From Geomicrobium sediminis (GTDB lineage Bacteria > Bacillota > Bacilli > Bacillales > Marinococcaceae), in NCBI RefSeq assembly GCF_016908595.1, contig NZ_JAFBEC010000009.1:62001-126000 (forward strand): a stretch of 64,000 nt of DNA, written 5' to 3'. The notes under the pieces were generated by a model. That model saw only the letters and a program-made list of their open reading frames with translations, was not told the origin of the DNA and made no database searches. A program made the position numbers and the translations under genes. Positions within the stretch are counted from its first letter, which is position 1, and the number at the start of each line of letters is the position of its first letter. Positions 7,266 to 16,128 of the stretch are shown piece after piece.

Positions 7266-8538
7266 AAAGCTTTCTGAGTTCATCCCGCCTGCTTTTCATT
7301 CAGTTTGGAGAGCTGCGTTAGATCCCGACACTCTCAATGTTGTAGCGAAAGGCGGTCGTGGGTCGGGGAAGTCATCAGACATTGCTCATGTCATCGTACA
7401 ATTACTCATGCGATTTGCCGTAAATGGTGTTGGTATTCGTAAGTTTGACAACACAATTGAACTATCGTTGTTTGAGCAAATTAAGTGGGCAATTAGCGAG
7501 CAAGGAGTAGCGCACTTGTTTAAAGTTAATAAGTCGCCTATGAGGATCACCTATATCCCGAGAGGCAATTACATTGTGTTTCGGGGTGCGCAGGAGCCAG
7601 AGCGTATTAAATCGCTTAAATCAGCAAATTATCCTTTTGCAATTGCTTGGATTGAGGAGTTAGCCGAGTTTAAGACGGAGGACGAAGTAACAACCATCAC
7701 CAACTCACTTTTACGTGGAGAGCTTGGGGATGGTCTTTTTTATAAGTTTTTTTACTCATACAACCCTCCTAAACGTAAGCAGTCTTGGGTTAACAAAAAG
7801 TATGAGAGTCATATACAGGCTGACAATACCTTTGTGCATCATTCAACCTACCTTGATAACCCGTTTATTTCACAGCAGTTTATTGAGGAGGCTGAAGCGG
7901 CAAGAGAACGTAATCAAAGCAAATATGATTGGGAGTATCTAGGCAAGGCAATTGGAAGTGGCGTTGTGCCGTTTGATAATTTGGAGTTTCGCAGGATCGA
8001 GAGCGAAGAATACAACAACTTTGATAATATCCGCCAAGGAATTGACTACGGATATGCTGCCGATCCATTTGCATTTGTTCGCTGGCACTTTGATAAGAAG
8101 AAGCGCACGATCTATGCGATGGATGAGATATATGACGTTAAGCTATCAAATCGCAAAGCATCTGAGGGCATTAAGTCTAGGGGATATGAAGACAAAGAGA
8201 TCCTTGCTGATAGTGCGGAACCGAAATCGATCGATGAAATGAAGCTAGAGCATGGGATTAAACGCATTAAAGGAGCTAAGAAAGGTCCTGATAGCGTGGA
8301 ATACGGCGAGGAATGGTTGGATGATTTAGATGCTATTGTGATTGATCCAAAGCGCACTCCGAACATTGCTCGTGAGTTTGAAAACATTGACTATCAGACT
8401 GACAAAGACGGCAATGTGCGTAGCAAGCTAGAGGATGCAGATAATCACACAATAGATGCAACACGTTATGCATTCTCTAACGATATGGAGAAGCGCGGGA
8501 AGTTGCGCTCTCGAAGCAAAGCTTCATTCGGATTTTAA
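7255..8538 (+). CDS. terminase large subunit
   Basis: A packaging motor ATPase/nuclease of about 427 residues, of the terminase_3/PBSX type. Walker A GGRGSGKS lies at residues 33-40, Walker B IAWIEELAEF at about 129-138, and RNase H-fold nuclease acidic motifs at GIDYGYAADP (about 261-270) and DADNHTIDATRYAF near the C-terminus. ATG 7255 is preferred over GTG 7246 since it restores the usual N-terminus. It appears intact. Confidence 0.93.
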   Translation: MAVKKLSEFIPPAFHSVWRAALDPDTLNVVAKGGRGSGKSSDIAHVIVQLLMRFAVNGVGIRKFDNTIELSLFEQIKWAISEQGVAHLFKVNKSPMRITYIPRGNYIVFRGAQEPERIKSLKSANYPFAIAWIEELAEFKTEDEVTTITNSLLRGELGDGLFYKFFYSYNPPKRKQSWVNKKYESHIQADNTFVHHSTYLDNPFISQQFIEEAEAARERNQSKYDWEYLGKAIGSGVVPFDNLEFRRIESEEYNNFDNIRQGIDYGYAADPFAFVRWHFDKKKRTIYAMDEIYDVKLSNRKASEGIKSRGYEDKEILADSAEPKSIDEMKLEHGIKRIKGAKKGPDSVEYGEEWLDDLDAIVIDPKRTPNIAREFENIDYQTDKDGNVRSKLEDADNHTIDATRYAFSNDMEKRGKLRSRSKASFGF

Positions 8539-8553
8539 GCAGGAGGTGAGAAG

Positions 8554-9912
8554 ATGGATATAAGAATGAATGATCCAGAACCAAGTGTTGGTTTGGTAAA
8601 AGCGTTAATTGATGCTCATAAGAGCAGTGAAGATCTTAAAAAAGAGAAGACGAATCAGTCTTATTACGATGGTCACCACGCTATCATGGAACGAGTGTTT
8701 GATGACAAAGATAAACCAAATAACAGGATCGTCACTAACTTTTGCAAGTACATCACTGATATTAGCACTGGATATTTCATAGGTGACCCAATTTCATATA
8801 GCAGCGATGCTGATAAGTATTTGGAGAAACTACAAGAAATATTTAACCTAAATGATGAACAGTACGTAAACGCTAGGCTTGCCAAGTACGCGAGTGTATA
8901 TGGTCGTGCTGCGGAAATTATGTATACAGTAAAAGAGAATGATGAGAAAGCAAAGGTTAAGTTCACGGCGCTCGATCCAGGAGAGCAATATTGTGTTTTT
9001 ATCTATAGCGCTAATGTTGAGAGTGATTTAATCATGGCTTTACGTTACTACGAACACTCGGACATTCTATCAAACAAAAAAGAAACTCATGCTTTCTTGT
9101 ATACAGATAAACGTATTTATCATTATGTGTCTACTGAAGGTGGTTTTGCTTTAAGGAGCGATGATGAGCATTTTTTTAGTGATGTTCCACTCACGCCGTA
9201 CTACAACAAAAGCGAGACAGCAGTTGGCGACTTTGAAAGCGTAATGACGCTTAATGATGCGTATAACTCTTTACAGTCAGATGATGTTGATGAGAGTGAA
9301 TACAGTAACGATGCTTACCTTATAATTGCTGGATTAGAAGCAGATGAAAAAGACGTAAAAGAAATGAAGTCTCGCCGTGTGATCGAGGTGGACAACGAAG
9401 GACAAGTACAGTGGCTTACAAAAGATATTAATGATACGTGGAAGGAAAACATGAAGACTCGTATTCACAAAGACATACACAAGATCAGTGGCGTGCCAGA
9501 CATGACGGATGAGAGCTTTTCGTCGGCTGCATCAGGTATATCCATTCAATATAAGTTAACGCCTTTTGAAGACAACCGAGCAGCTAAAGAGAGATCTTTT
9601 AAGAAGGGTTTGCAGAGGCGCATAAAACTTATTACGAGCATTCTTAGTGTGCAGGGTAGTGATTACGACCCTAACGATATTAGCATTCGGTTTAGCAAAA
9701 ACCTGCCTACCGATGATCAAGCTGTTGTTAATCAAGCGACAGCAGTGTTAGGCACTCGTTTAGTGAGTAGAGACACATTGCGTGCAACACTGCCAATGGT
9801 TGAAGATCCAGCGAAGGAACGCGAGAAGTTAGAAGCAGAAGAAGCAGAGGACTTAGAGCGCTTTAGCTTAGACGATCATATCGACGAGAAAGACGAAGAA
9901 GATGGCGATTAG
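8554..9912 (+). CDS. portal protein, SPP1 gp6-like
   Basis: A 452-residue portal protein forming the ring at the capsid vertex. The segment NQSYYDGHHAI, then NRIVTNFCKYITDISTGYFIG, is the SPP1 gp6 family pattern. The C-terminus is strongly acidic (about 30 residues of Glu and Asp). ATG 8554 follows AGGAGGTGAG. It overlaps the MuF-like gene by 11 bases, as in SPP1 where gp6 and gp7 are adjacent. Confidence 0.92.
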   Translation: MDIRMNDPEPSVGLVKALIDAHKSSEDLKKEKTNQSYYDGHHAIMERVFDDKDKPNNRIVTNFCKYITDISTGYFIGDPISYSSDADKYLEKLQEIFNLNDEQYVNARLAKYASVYGRAAEIMYTVKENDEKAKVKFTALDPGEQYCVFIYSANVESDLIMALRYYEHSDILSNKKETHAFLYTDKRIYHYVSTEGGFALRSDDEHFFSDVPLTPYYNKSETAVGDFESVMTLNDAYNSLQSDDVDESEYSNDAYLIIAGLEADEKDVKEMKSRRVIEVDNEGQVQWLTKDINDTWKENMKTRIHKDIHKISGVPDMTDESFSSAASGISIQYKLTPFEDNRAAKERSFKKGLQRRIKLITSILSVQGSDYDPNDISIRFSKNLPTDDQAVVNQATAVLGTRLVSRDTLRATLPMVEDPAKEREKLEAEEAEDLERFSLDDHIDEKDEEDGD

Positions 9913-10798
9913 TTATCGGCGTATGAAATTGATGCTAGAGCGAATGGCTAGAGGTAGTGAGAGGCAAATCATAAAAGTTCACGCAGATACACTAGTTGCA
10001 ATCCGCAACCTGCTTGGTGACCAATATCGCCAATACGAAGAAGAAGGCAAGTTAACGTATGAAATTATGAGTAAGTACGAGCGTCTCTCTAAGCTCGAAG
10101 AGAATATTGTTAAGGTGATAAATACGATGTCTCGTAATACTCGTACTGAAATTCATAAGCAGTTACGTAACCAGTATCGAGAGTCTTATTATATGACCGC
10201 GTGGAAAATCGAAAGTGAGAGTCGCGCTTTATTAAGGTACTCGGCAGTAAAACCCCAAATTATTCATCAAGCTGTTAACAACTCGTATAACGGTTTAACT
10301 CTTAACGAGCGATTGAGTCGCCATCGGAATGATCTGATCATGAATATTCGTGAGAAGATTACAAGAGGTTTGCACCGTGGCGAAAGCTATAGTCAGATGA
10401 CAAAAGCTATACAAGGTGAGCTAGAACACGATGTTGTTAAGGCTCGAAGGGTAGTGAGGACAGAAGCGCATCGTATTCGAGAAGAAGCGAATCATGAGAG
10501 CGTTGCTCATGCTGAGGAGCAAGGAATCATCATGTCAAAACAATGGAATTCATTGTCTGATGAGCGAGTGAGGGATCGGCACGATGAATTAGATGGTGTG
10601 CGGGTGGGTAGCGACGTAGAGTTTGTAATCGACGAGTATGCTGCACTTTACCCAGGAGGATTTGGAGAGCCAGAAATGGACATAAACTGTCGTTGTTTCA
10701 TCTCCTACGAAATCGAAGAGATTAAGAAGGTGCAATCAAATGAAGCTGTGGCATCTATGACATATGAAGAATGGAAGTCCGAACGCCTAGCATCTTAG
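9902..10798 (+). CDS. minor head protein, SPP1 gp7 / Mu gpF-like
   Basis: A 298-residue protein whose C-terminal third (about residues 210-265) carries the MuF domain: KQWNSLSDERVRDRHDELDG followed by EPEMDINCRCF. Such proteins bind the portal and enter the head with DNA. A hairpin with a U-rich tail overlaps the end of the gene. Confidence 0.9.
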   Translation: MAISYRRMKLMLERMARGSERQIIKVHADTLVAIRNLLGDQYRQYEEEGKLTYEIMSKYERLSKLEENIVKVINTMSRNTRTEIHKQLRNQYRESYYMTAWKIESESRALLRYSAVKPQIIHQAVNNSYNGLTLNERLSRHRNDLIMNIREKITRGLHRGESYSQMTKAIQGELEHDVVKARRVVRTEAHRIREEANHESVAHAEEQGIIMSKQWNSLSDERVRDRHDELDGVRVGSDVEFVIDEYAALYPGGFGEPEMDINCRCFISYEIEEIKKVQSNEAVASMTYEEWKSERLAS

Positions 10799-10812
10799 CA
10801 GGCGTATTTTTA
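10784..10812 (+). terminator. hairpin with U-rich tail overlapping the MuF stop
   Basis: CGCCT (10784-10788) pairs with AGGCG (10800-10804), with an inner GC/GC pair, followed by TATTTTTA. Short stem inside an otherwise continuous operon, so it may slow or partly terminate transcription, or mark an mRNA end. Confidence 0.45.
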
Positions 10813-10827
10813 TGAGGAGTGATTGGT

Positions 10828-11133
10828 ATGAGTAAAGAAATTGAAAAGTACCTCAAACAGATCGCGAACAATACTGGTGAGATCGCAAAGCAATTAAAAG
10901 AACATAACCGTCGAGAGAATAAGCGTAATATCCATCCAGTTGTTGATGGCTCAGATCGTGAATTAGAGCACCGCGAACCAACAGAACAGGAAACAAAAGC
11001 AAATGATTTGAATAACGCAGTGCAATCTTTGCAACAGCTAGGGAAGTTTGCAGGCGAATTGCAAGGGACTCAACAAACTTTGAAAGAAGCTCGACGTAAA
11101 AAGGATTATAGACAACACGCCCGCCAACGGTAG
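10828..11133 (+). CDS. small head-region coiled-coil protein
   Basis: A protein of 101 residues, highly charged, helical and with likely coiled coils near residues 5-30 and 60-85. ATG 10828 is chosen because GAGGAG ends 9 bases before it; an upstream GTG lies on the site itself. Found between minor head protein and scaffold; no family recognised. Confidence 0.55.
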   Translation: MSKEIEKYLKQIANNTGEIAKQLKEHNRRENKRNIHPVVDGSDRELEHREPTEQETKANDLNNAVQSLQQLGKFAGELQGTQQTLKEARRKKDYRQHARQR

Positions 11134-11250
11134 GGCTATTTTTTATGCCCTGCACGGACGGCATTAAAAGACGGGCGTTGCACGGACGGTAGAAAACGGA
11201 CGGGTGCGCTATTACAAATGAACGCGACGGTAGAATACGGCGCGGGCAGG
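11126..11250 (+). repeat. GC-rich imperfect repeats before the scaffold gene
   Basis: TGCACGGACGG occurs at 11151-11161 and again, with T before it, at 11179-11189. GACGGTAGAA-A/T-ACGG occurs at about 11184 and 11226, and a third partial AACGGTAGGG at 11126. CGCCCG/CGGGCG inverted pairs also occur. The stretch is more GC-rich than its flanks and non-coding. Confidence 0.5.
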
Positions 11251-11258
11251 AGGATGTA

Positions 11259-11900
11259 ATGAAAAAGTATTTTGATAGCACAGGCACTATTTCTATGAAT
11301 CTACAGACTTTCAACGACGGTCAAGGTGGCGGAAGCGACGAGGGCGGCACTGGAGGTCAAGGTGAAGACAAAAGTCGCGACGGTGACGATCAAGAAGATT
11401 CAATCACGATGACCAAGGAAGAACTGGAAAAAGAAAAGAATCGTGAGTCGGATCGCCGGGTGCAAGAAGCTCTAAAAAAGCAACGAGCGGACATGCAAAA
11501 AGAGATCAAGCAACAGATCGATCAAGAGCGAAAAGATGCCGAAGAACTTGCGAAGCTCTCTGAAAAAGAGCGAGCTGAGAAGCAAGCAGAAAAAGAACGA
11601 GAGGCATTCGAGAGTGAGAAAAAAGCCTTTTACCGTGAACGTTTACAGCTACAAGCTGAACAAGACCTGTTTGATCGAAGTTTGCCAAAAGCGATTGCTC
11701 CTTATGTTCTTGCTGAGGATGCAGAAAAGACATTAGAAGTAATCACAAAGGTTGAGGAAGTTTGGAAAGGTTCACTTGAAGAGGCAGTAAATAAGCGATT
11801 GGGCGGAGATAAACCATCGTTAGGTAACACCACAACATCTACAGCAACAAAAACGCCTTCAATCACAAATCTAGCTCAGGAAGCGAATATCAGAAAATAG
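11259..11900 (+). CDS. capsid scaffolding protein (DUF4355-like)
   Basis: A 213-residue protein with a Gly/Asp-rich N-terminus, a long Lys/Glu/Gln coiled coil (about residues 50-135) and a short C-terminal tail, the typical DUF4355 scaffold architecture. Scaffolds organise capsid protein into the prohead and then leave. It precedes the major capsid gene. Its N-terminus includes MNLQTF, which also occurs in the capsid protein as MNLQHF. Confidence 0.85.
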   Translation: MKKYFDSTGTISMNLQTFNDGQGGGSDEGGTGGQGEDKSRDGDDQEDSITMTKEELEKEKNRESDRRVQEALKKQRADMQKEIKQQIDQERKDAEELAKLSEKERAEKQAEKEREAFESEKKAFYRERLQLQAEQDLFDRSLPKAIAPYVLAEDAEKTLEVITKVEEVWKGSLEEAVNKRLGGDKPSLGNTTTSTATKTPSITNLAQEANIRK

Positions 11901-11913
11901 GAGTGAGTTATGT

Positions 11914-12879
11914 ATGAAAAAGTCAGTTATGAAAATGAATTTACAACACTTTGCGGATCGTTTTGATCCATCGAATGTATTATTGCAAGATTCTCGAACA
12001 GGAAGCATTCCAAGTGAACAGGGGACTCTCGTTCTTAAAGAGTTTATGACTAATTCATTGGTTGCGCAACTTGCAACATATGAAGAAATGACAAAGGAAA
12101 AGAAAGAGTTTATGTATCTAGCCGAAGGTCCTGGCGCTTACTGGGTTTCAGAAGCAGAACGCATTCAAACTAGTAAAGCAACTTGGTTAAAAGCAGAAAT
12201 GGAAGCAAAGAAACTCGGTGTGATTCTACCAGTCTCTAAGGAGTTTTTGCGCTATAGCGTGAGTGATTTCTTTAATCAGATGGGTCCAGCAATTGCAGAA
12301 GCATTCTATAGCAAGTTTGATGCTGCGGCACTGTTTAACAACAACTCTCCTTATGCATCAGATATGTCGATTTGGGAGCGTATTGAGAATGAAGGAAATC
12401 AAATTGAGCAAGCGACAACAGGCAACATCTATACGGACCTTAATAGTTTGTTAGCTCTAATTGAAGATGGAGATAACGAACCAAACGGGTTCACCACTAC
12501 GCGCCGTTTCCGCAAGGATTTACGCGCTGCTCTAGATGGGCAGGGAAGACCAATCTTTAATGAACCAGGTCAAGGGGCAACTAACCAAGTTCTAGGATTG
12601 CCTGTAGGTTACGCAAACCGCAAGTCTTGGGATTATGACAAAGCTAATCTTATTACTGGAGATTGGGAATTTGCTCGTTACGGTATGTTGCAAGGTATCG
12701 AATATAGTATTAGCGAAGATGCGACGTTAACAACTCTGCAAGATGAGAGTGGCGAACCTATCAATCTATTTGAACGGGATATGTTTGCGTTGCGAGCGAC
12801 GATGCATATTGGTTTTATGACGCTCAAAGACGATGCATTTGCAGCACTTGTACCGCAAGGATCGAATGATGGTGAATAA
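11914..12879 (+). CDS. major capsid protein (HK97 fold)
   Basis: A 321-residue protein placed directly after the scaffold, with the features of a short HK97-fold capsid protein: N-terminal arm, EAERIQTSKATW, then VILPVSKEFLRYS and a C-terminal domain with FERDMFALRATMHIGFM. ATG 11914 follows AGGAGTGAG; ATG 11929 and 11935 are in-frame alternatives. No separate protease gene is seen, so it is probably not processed. Confidence 0.9.
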   Translation: MKKSVMKMNLQHFADRFDPSNVLLQDSRTGSIPSEQGTLVLKEFMTNSLVAQLATYEEMTKEKKEFMYLAEGPGAYWVSEAERIQTSKATWLKAEMEAKKLGVILPVSKEFLRYSVSDFFNQMGPAIAEAFYSKFDAAALFNNNSPYASDMSIWERIENEGNQIEQATTGNIYTDLNSLLALIEDGDNEPNGFTTTRRFRKDLRAALDGQGRPIFNEPGQGATNQVLGLPVGYANRKSWDYDKANLITGDWEFARYGMLQGIEYSISEDATLTTLQDESGEPINLFERDMFALRATMHIGFMTLKDDAFAALVPQGSNDGE

Positions 12880-12908
12880 TAGGATTAAATAGCAGGAGGT
12901 TTTAGTTT

Positions 12909-13250
12909 ATGAGTAATACTACTAAGAACTATAAAGCTAACGGGGGCGACAGTTGGATTGTCGGCGGTACATTGGATATTGTCGGTGATGGAAAGATCAC
13001 TAGAAATGGAGAAGATTTTGAGATAGGTCATGGCGAACAAGGTCCAGAAGGTCCGAGGGGACCCGAAGGTCCAGAAGGTCCTAGAGGAGAGCAAGGACCG
13101 CCAGGTGAAAATGGTTCGGATGGTGAACAAGGACCTCCTGGTCAAGATGGATCTGACGGGTCTGATGCTGAGAACCCTTTTACATCTGATGAAATTGATG
13201 CTCTAAAAGCAATAGCAGCTAATTATATGGACGGCGGTGATGGCGATTAA
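12909..13250 (+). CDS. head fibre protein with collagen-like repeat
   Basis: A 113-residue protein. Residues 12-30 (GGDSWIVGGTLDI...) resemble the base of phage head fibre proteins of the phi29 gp8.5 type. Residues 42-86 comprise fifteen uninterrupted Gly-X-Y triplets, many with Pro at X (GPE, GPR, GPP), predicting a collagen triple helix. A C-terminal helix may help trimerise. Located directly after the capsid gene, consistent with a decoration fibre. Confidence 0.8.
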   Translation: MSNTTKNYKANGGDSWIVGGTLDIVGDGKITRNGEDFEIGHGEQGPEGPRGPEGPEGPRGEQGPPGENGSDGEQGPPGQDGSDGSDAENPFTSDEIDALKAIAANYMDGGDGD

Positions 13251-13443
13251 GCTAGTATCGAAAGGCAAGCAGACAATCAATGTAACAGACAAGGCGTACA
13301 GCGTGATCTATGCGCCTCTTGGTTATAAGGAGGTAAAGAAAAATGGCAAAGGGAAAACCGAGCAAGGGAAGCAAGAAGGACATGAGGCTAAAAAGCAATC
13401 AGAAGACAAAGGGAAGGAAACAGGCGGGGAATCCAAAGAGTAA
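13237..13443 (+). CDS. small capsid-associated protein with Lys/Glu-rich tail
   Basis: A 67-68 residue protein; ATG 13240 (or GTG 13237) overlaps the head-fibre stop. The first 32 residues (MAIKLVSKGKQTINVTDKAY..., YAPLGYKEV) match a small conserved protein found after the capsid gene in many Firmicute phages. The remainder is low-complexity Lys, Gly, Glu and Gln. Role unknown. Confidence 0.6.
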   Translation: MMAIKLVSKGKQTINVTDKAYSVIYAPLGYKEVKKNGKGKTEQGKQEGHEAKKQSEDKGKETGGESKE

Positions 13444-13462
13444 GAAGAATTGAGGGTGAGTG

Positions 13463-13777
13463 ATGGTTGAAATCCAATCAAAAGAATCTTTGTATAAGGA
13501 TGTACTAACTCTTGCTGAGATGGAAGACAACACTAAACATCGCTTAGAAGTCGATTCGGCTTTTGAGTACGTTGAAGCGAAATGCAGGCGTTCATTCGCT
13601 GAACATGTCCCGTCCGCCGTAAAAAAAGCTATGTCTTTGCTTGTGATTTCAAATGACCAAACTCCAAATGTCCGGTCTGAGAGTGTCGGCGGTGAGTTAA
13701 GCATCACTTACAGCGAATCAGTTACTGATGCGGCAGATGCATATTTAAAACCGTTTATAAGAGCGAGGTTCCGTTAA
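13463..13777 (+). CDS. head-tail connector protein
   Basis: A 104-residue helical protein, ATG 13463 after GAGGGTG. Size and pattern (N-terminal helix pair, AFEYVEAKCRRSF, then a beta hairpin near ISNDQTPNVRSESVGGELSITYS) fit the gp6/gp15-type adaptor that docks below the portal. It overlaps the next gene by one base. Confidence 0.65.
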   Translation: MVEIQSKESLYKDVLTLAEMEDNTKHRLEVDSAFEYVEAKCRRSFAEHVPSAVKKAMSLLVISNDQTPNVRSESVGGELSITYSESVTDAADAYLKPFIRARFR

Positions 13778-14271
13778 TGGGAATTAAAATCAAAGACAAA
13801 AACAAGATACCCGAGGTTGCAAAGAAACTGAGTGGCATGGATGGCAAAAAGATAAGCGTCGGAGTGCGTGGCGAGATGGAAATGATTGCACGGGTTCATG
13901 AGTATGGAATGGATATACCAGTTACCCCCAGTATGAGGGCATACTTGCACTACGAAGGTATCCACTTAAAACCGAGCACTACTCATATTCATATTCCAGA
14001 GCGTTCATTCTTGCGAAGTGGCTTTGACCGATACGAGACCGAGATTGTTGATTTGATTGAAAGTCTATTAGGTAATGTCTTTGAAGGCGGGACGAGCGGA
14101 GTGGCTTTACTAGAAGCGGTTGGATTGCAATTAGAGGGTAAGTTACAGCAACACTTAAAACAATTGTCTTCACCGCCAAATAGCAGTATGACAACAGATC
14201 GTAAGGGCTCTTCTAACCCACTTGTAGATACTGGTGGTCTTGTGGGTGCGATTGAGTTTATGGTGAAGTAA
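13777..14271 (+). CDS. virion morphogenesis/tail completion protein (HK97 gp10 or XkdI-like)
   Basis: A 164-residue protein with VGVRGEMEMIARVHEYG, then IPERSFLRSGFD, and a C-terminal SSNPLVDTGGLVGAIEF. This combination is characteristic of gp10/Mu G-like neck proteins that help join head and tail. Position after the connector gene agrees. Confidence 0.82.
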   Translation: MGIKIKDKNKIPEVAKKLSGMDGKKISVGVRGEMEMIARVHEYGMDIPVTPSMRAYLHYEGIHLKPSTTHIHIPERSFLRSGFDRYETEIVDLIESLLGNVFEGGTSGVALLEAVGLQLEGKLQQHLKQLSSPPNSSMTTDRKGSSNPLVDTGGLVGAIEFMVK

Positions 14272-14624
14272 TGAAGCAATCACAAGTTAAGCGTATCCTT
14301 AAAAAATATGAAATGCCGATGTCGGTAGAAGGTGAAGAAGTCCCGGGTCACTGGGAGGGTCCTGTGTGGGTTGGTCCAGTTCCGGGTGATGATATTGAAT
14401 TCCGAGGATCTTTTCATCCAGTCAATAATGACGATTTGAAGTTTGCAGAAGGCGGGACATTCACAGTCAATGACCGAAAGATACTCACGACGCAAGAGAT
14501 CGCTAACGGCAAAGTAGTAACGATCAAGGATGACAAATACAGAGTGATGCAGCAGAAGCCCCATAACCTATATGCGGGCTTTTTTGTGTACTACGTAAGG
14601 AGAGTGGACAATGAAGCGAAGTGA
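14271..14624 (+). CDS. neck/stopper protein (XkdH/YqbH-like position)
   Basis: A 117-residue, beta-rich protein overlapping the previous stop by one base. By position between the gp10-like and tail-terminator genes it should be the neck stopper; sequence resemblance to YqbH/XkdH is weak. The last 20 codons contain a terminator-like hairpin with six T, so the U-tract encodes the FF of its C-terminus. Confidence 0.55.
   Translation: MKQSQVKRILKKYEMPMSVEGEEVPGHWEGPVWVGPVPGDDIEFRGSFHPVNNDDLKFAEGGTFTVNDRKILTTQEIANGKVVTIKDDKYRVMQQKPHNLYAGFFVYYVRRVDNEAK
14556..14585 (+). terminator. terminator-like hairpin inside a coding region
   Basis: AAGCCC (14556-14561) pairs with GGGCTT (14576-14581), and the T-run continues to 14585. 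The hairpin lies inside the stopper gene, not after it, so it may attenuate or be a chance result of codon choice. Confidence 0.4.
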
Positions 14625-15102
14625 GTTGTTAGACAAGCTCTTATGGCTTGTGTGGGACGAAACAGAGCTAATCATGGTAGATGTTGAGTCTGATCATCCC
14701 AGACCAGACAACTACCCTTATGTAGCCCGCAAAATCACATCACCGTGGTCGTCATCAAGTGAGAGTGAGCGCTTTGAGGAGGCAGAGGATGGCGTGAGAG
14801 TGGTAGTCACTTCACAGCCTACTTTAACGTTGTCATTGACCGTCTACTCAGACAAAAAGGATGAGGCACTAGATAGTGCGGACGAACTGTTAAAAGCTCT
14901 AAAGCGCAATTATATGCAGTTGTCAGAGCAAGGCATTGTTCTAGCGAACTTTGAACCTATGACAGACCGTACAGTGTTTGGCGACATTACGTACGAGCAC
15001 CGCATTGGGTTTGATGTGCAAATCCGAATTGAAGACGAATACTCGTACATTGTTGAAGCCATCGACACTGTTATCTCGAATGAAGAAGCGATAGGAGAGT
15101 GA
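14611..15102 (+). CDS. tail terminator protein
   Basis: A 163-residue protein overlapping the previous gene by 14 bases. It has an alpha/beta pattern with VVVTSQPTLTLSLTVYSDKKDEALDSADELLKAL, the amphipathic helix and strand arrangement of phage tail terminators (XkdJ/YqbJ position). It would cap the tube and sheath at the head-proximal end. Confidence 0.65.
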   Translation: MKRSELLDKLLWLVWDETELIMVDVESDHPRPDNYPYVARKITSPWSSSSESERFEEAEDGVRVVVTSQPTLTLSLTVYSDKKDEALDSADELLKALKRNYMQLSEQGIVLANFEPMTDRTVFGDITYEHRIGFDVQIRIEDEYSYIVEAIDTVISNEEAIGE

Positions 15103-15106
15103 AAAC

Positions 15107-16117
15107 ATGGCGATTAGAGATGTTGAGGTAACAATTACCCGTGAGACACAAACAGTGTCACAAGCGGGGTTTGGTTTGCCGTTGATCTTAGGTAAAAGCA
15201 AAAGTCATGAATATAAAACGTACAGATCGATCCAAGAAGTATCAGATGATTTCAATGTGGATGACCAAGAATACCGATTTGCGAATCGGATCTTTGCTCA
15301 GAGTCCTCGACCACAACGAGTAGCGATTAAGTCAATTGCTGACGTGAACGAGGAAGGGGATGAAGCGTCGCCAGATCAGCTAGTAACAGCGCTTAATAAT
15401 ACGGATGGTGATTTTTATTTCTTACTATGTACCGATCAGAGCGCTGATGTTGTTTCGGCATTATCAGACTGGATCGACACGCAACGTAAGCTGTATTTTT
15501 ACACGACAGGCTCAATCGATACCATCTTAGACAGTAACTCTGAGAGATCAATCGGTTTATTGCATAGCGATCCTACAGCAGCTGCGGGTTGGGTAGGGCG
15601 ATGCGCGCCAACCAATCCAGGTAGCATCACATGGAAGTTTAAGCAAGTTAGTGGAGTAGGGCTTTCAGAAGGAATCAATGACGATGAGATTGAGTTGGTG
15701 ATTGATGATGAAAGCAATGGAAATGCCATCATCAGTCAGGGTGGCGTACTTCACACCACTCCAGGGCGTACTACATCGGGTGAGTTTATCGACATTCTAA
15801 GATCGCAAGATTTTGTAGAGGCTCGTTTAAAAGAGCGTGTATTTACTACATTAGTAAACGCACCTAAAGTGCCGTTTACGAACACGGGTATTGCGATGAT
15901 TCGTGCAGCCGTTGAGTCGGTGCTTAAATCCGCATTCAACAACGGCATTATCGCGGAAGACGAGAATGGCGAGCCACTTTATAACATTAGTACACCTGAT
16001 CGCTCAGACGTCCCGCAAGAGGACAGAGCCAAACGTACACTGCCAGATGTTAATTTTGACTTTGAATTGGCTGGTGCTATCCACGGGGTAGCGATTACCG
16101 GAGCTATTAGAGTATAG
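15107..16117 (+). CDS. tail sheath protein (short, DUF3383-like)
   Basis: A 336-residue contractile sheath protein. The N-terminus (TRETQTVSQAGFGLPLILG) and the internal AIKSIAD...DFYFLLCTDQ segments resemble DUF3383-type sheaths, and the C-terminal AGAIHGVAITGAIRV strand fits the donated strand of sheath subunits. It is clearly shorter than PBSX XkdK (about 460 residues), so it probably lacks an outer domain. Followed by the tube gene. Confidence 0.85.
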   Translation: MAIRDVEVTITRETQTVSQAGFGLPLILGKSKSHEYKTYRSIQEVSDDFNVDDQEYRFANRIFAQSPRPQRVAIKSIADVNEEGDEASPDQLVTALNNTDGDFYFLLCTDQSADVVSALSDWIDTQRKLYFYTTGSIDTILDSNSERSIGLLHSDPTAAAGWVGRCAPTNPGSITWKFKQVSGVGLSEGINDDEIELVIDDESNGNAIISQGGVLHTTPGRTTSGEFIDILRSQDFVEARLKERVFTTLVNAPKVPFTNTGIAMIRAAVESVLKSAFNNGIIAEDENGEPLYNISTPDRSDVPQEDRAKRTLPDVNFDFELAGAIHGVAITGAIRV

Positions 16118-16128
16118 GAGGGTTATAG

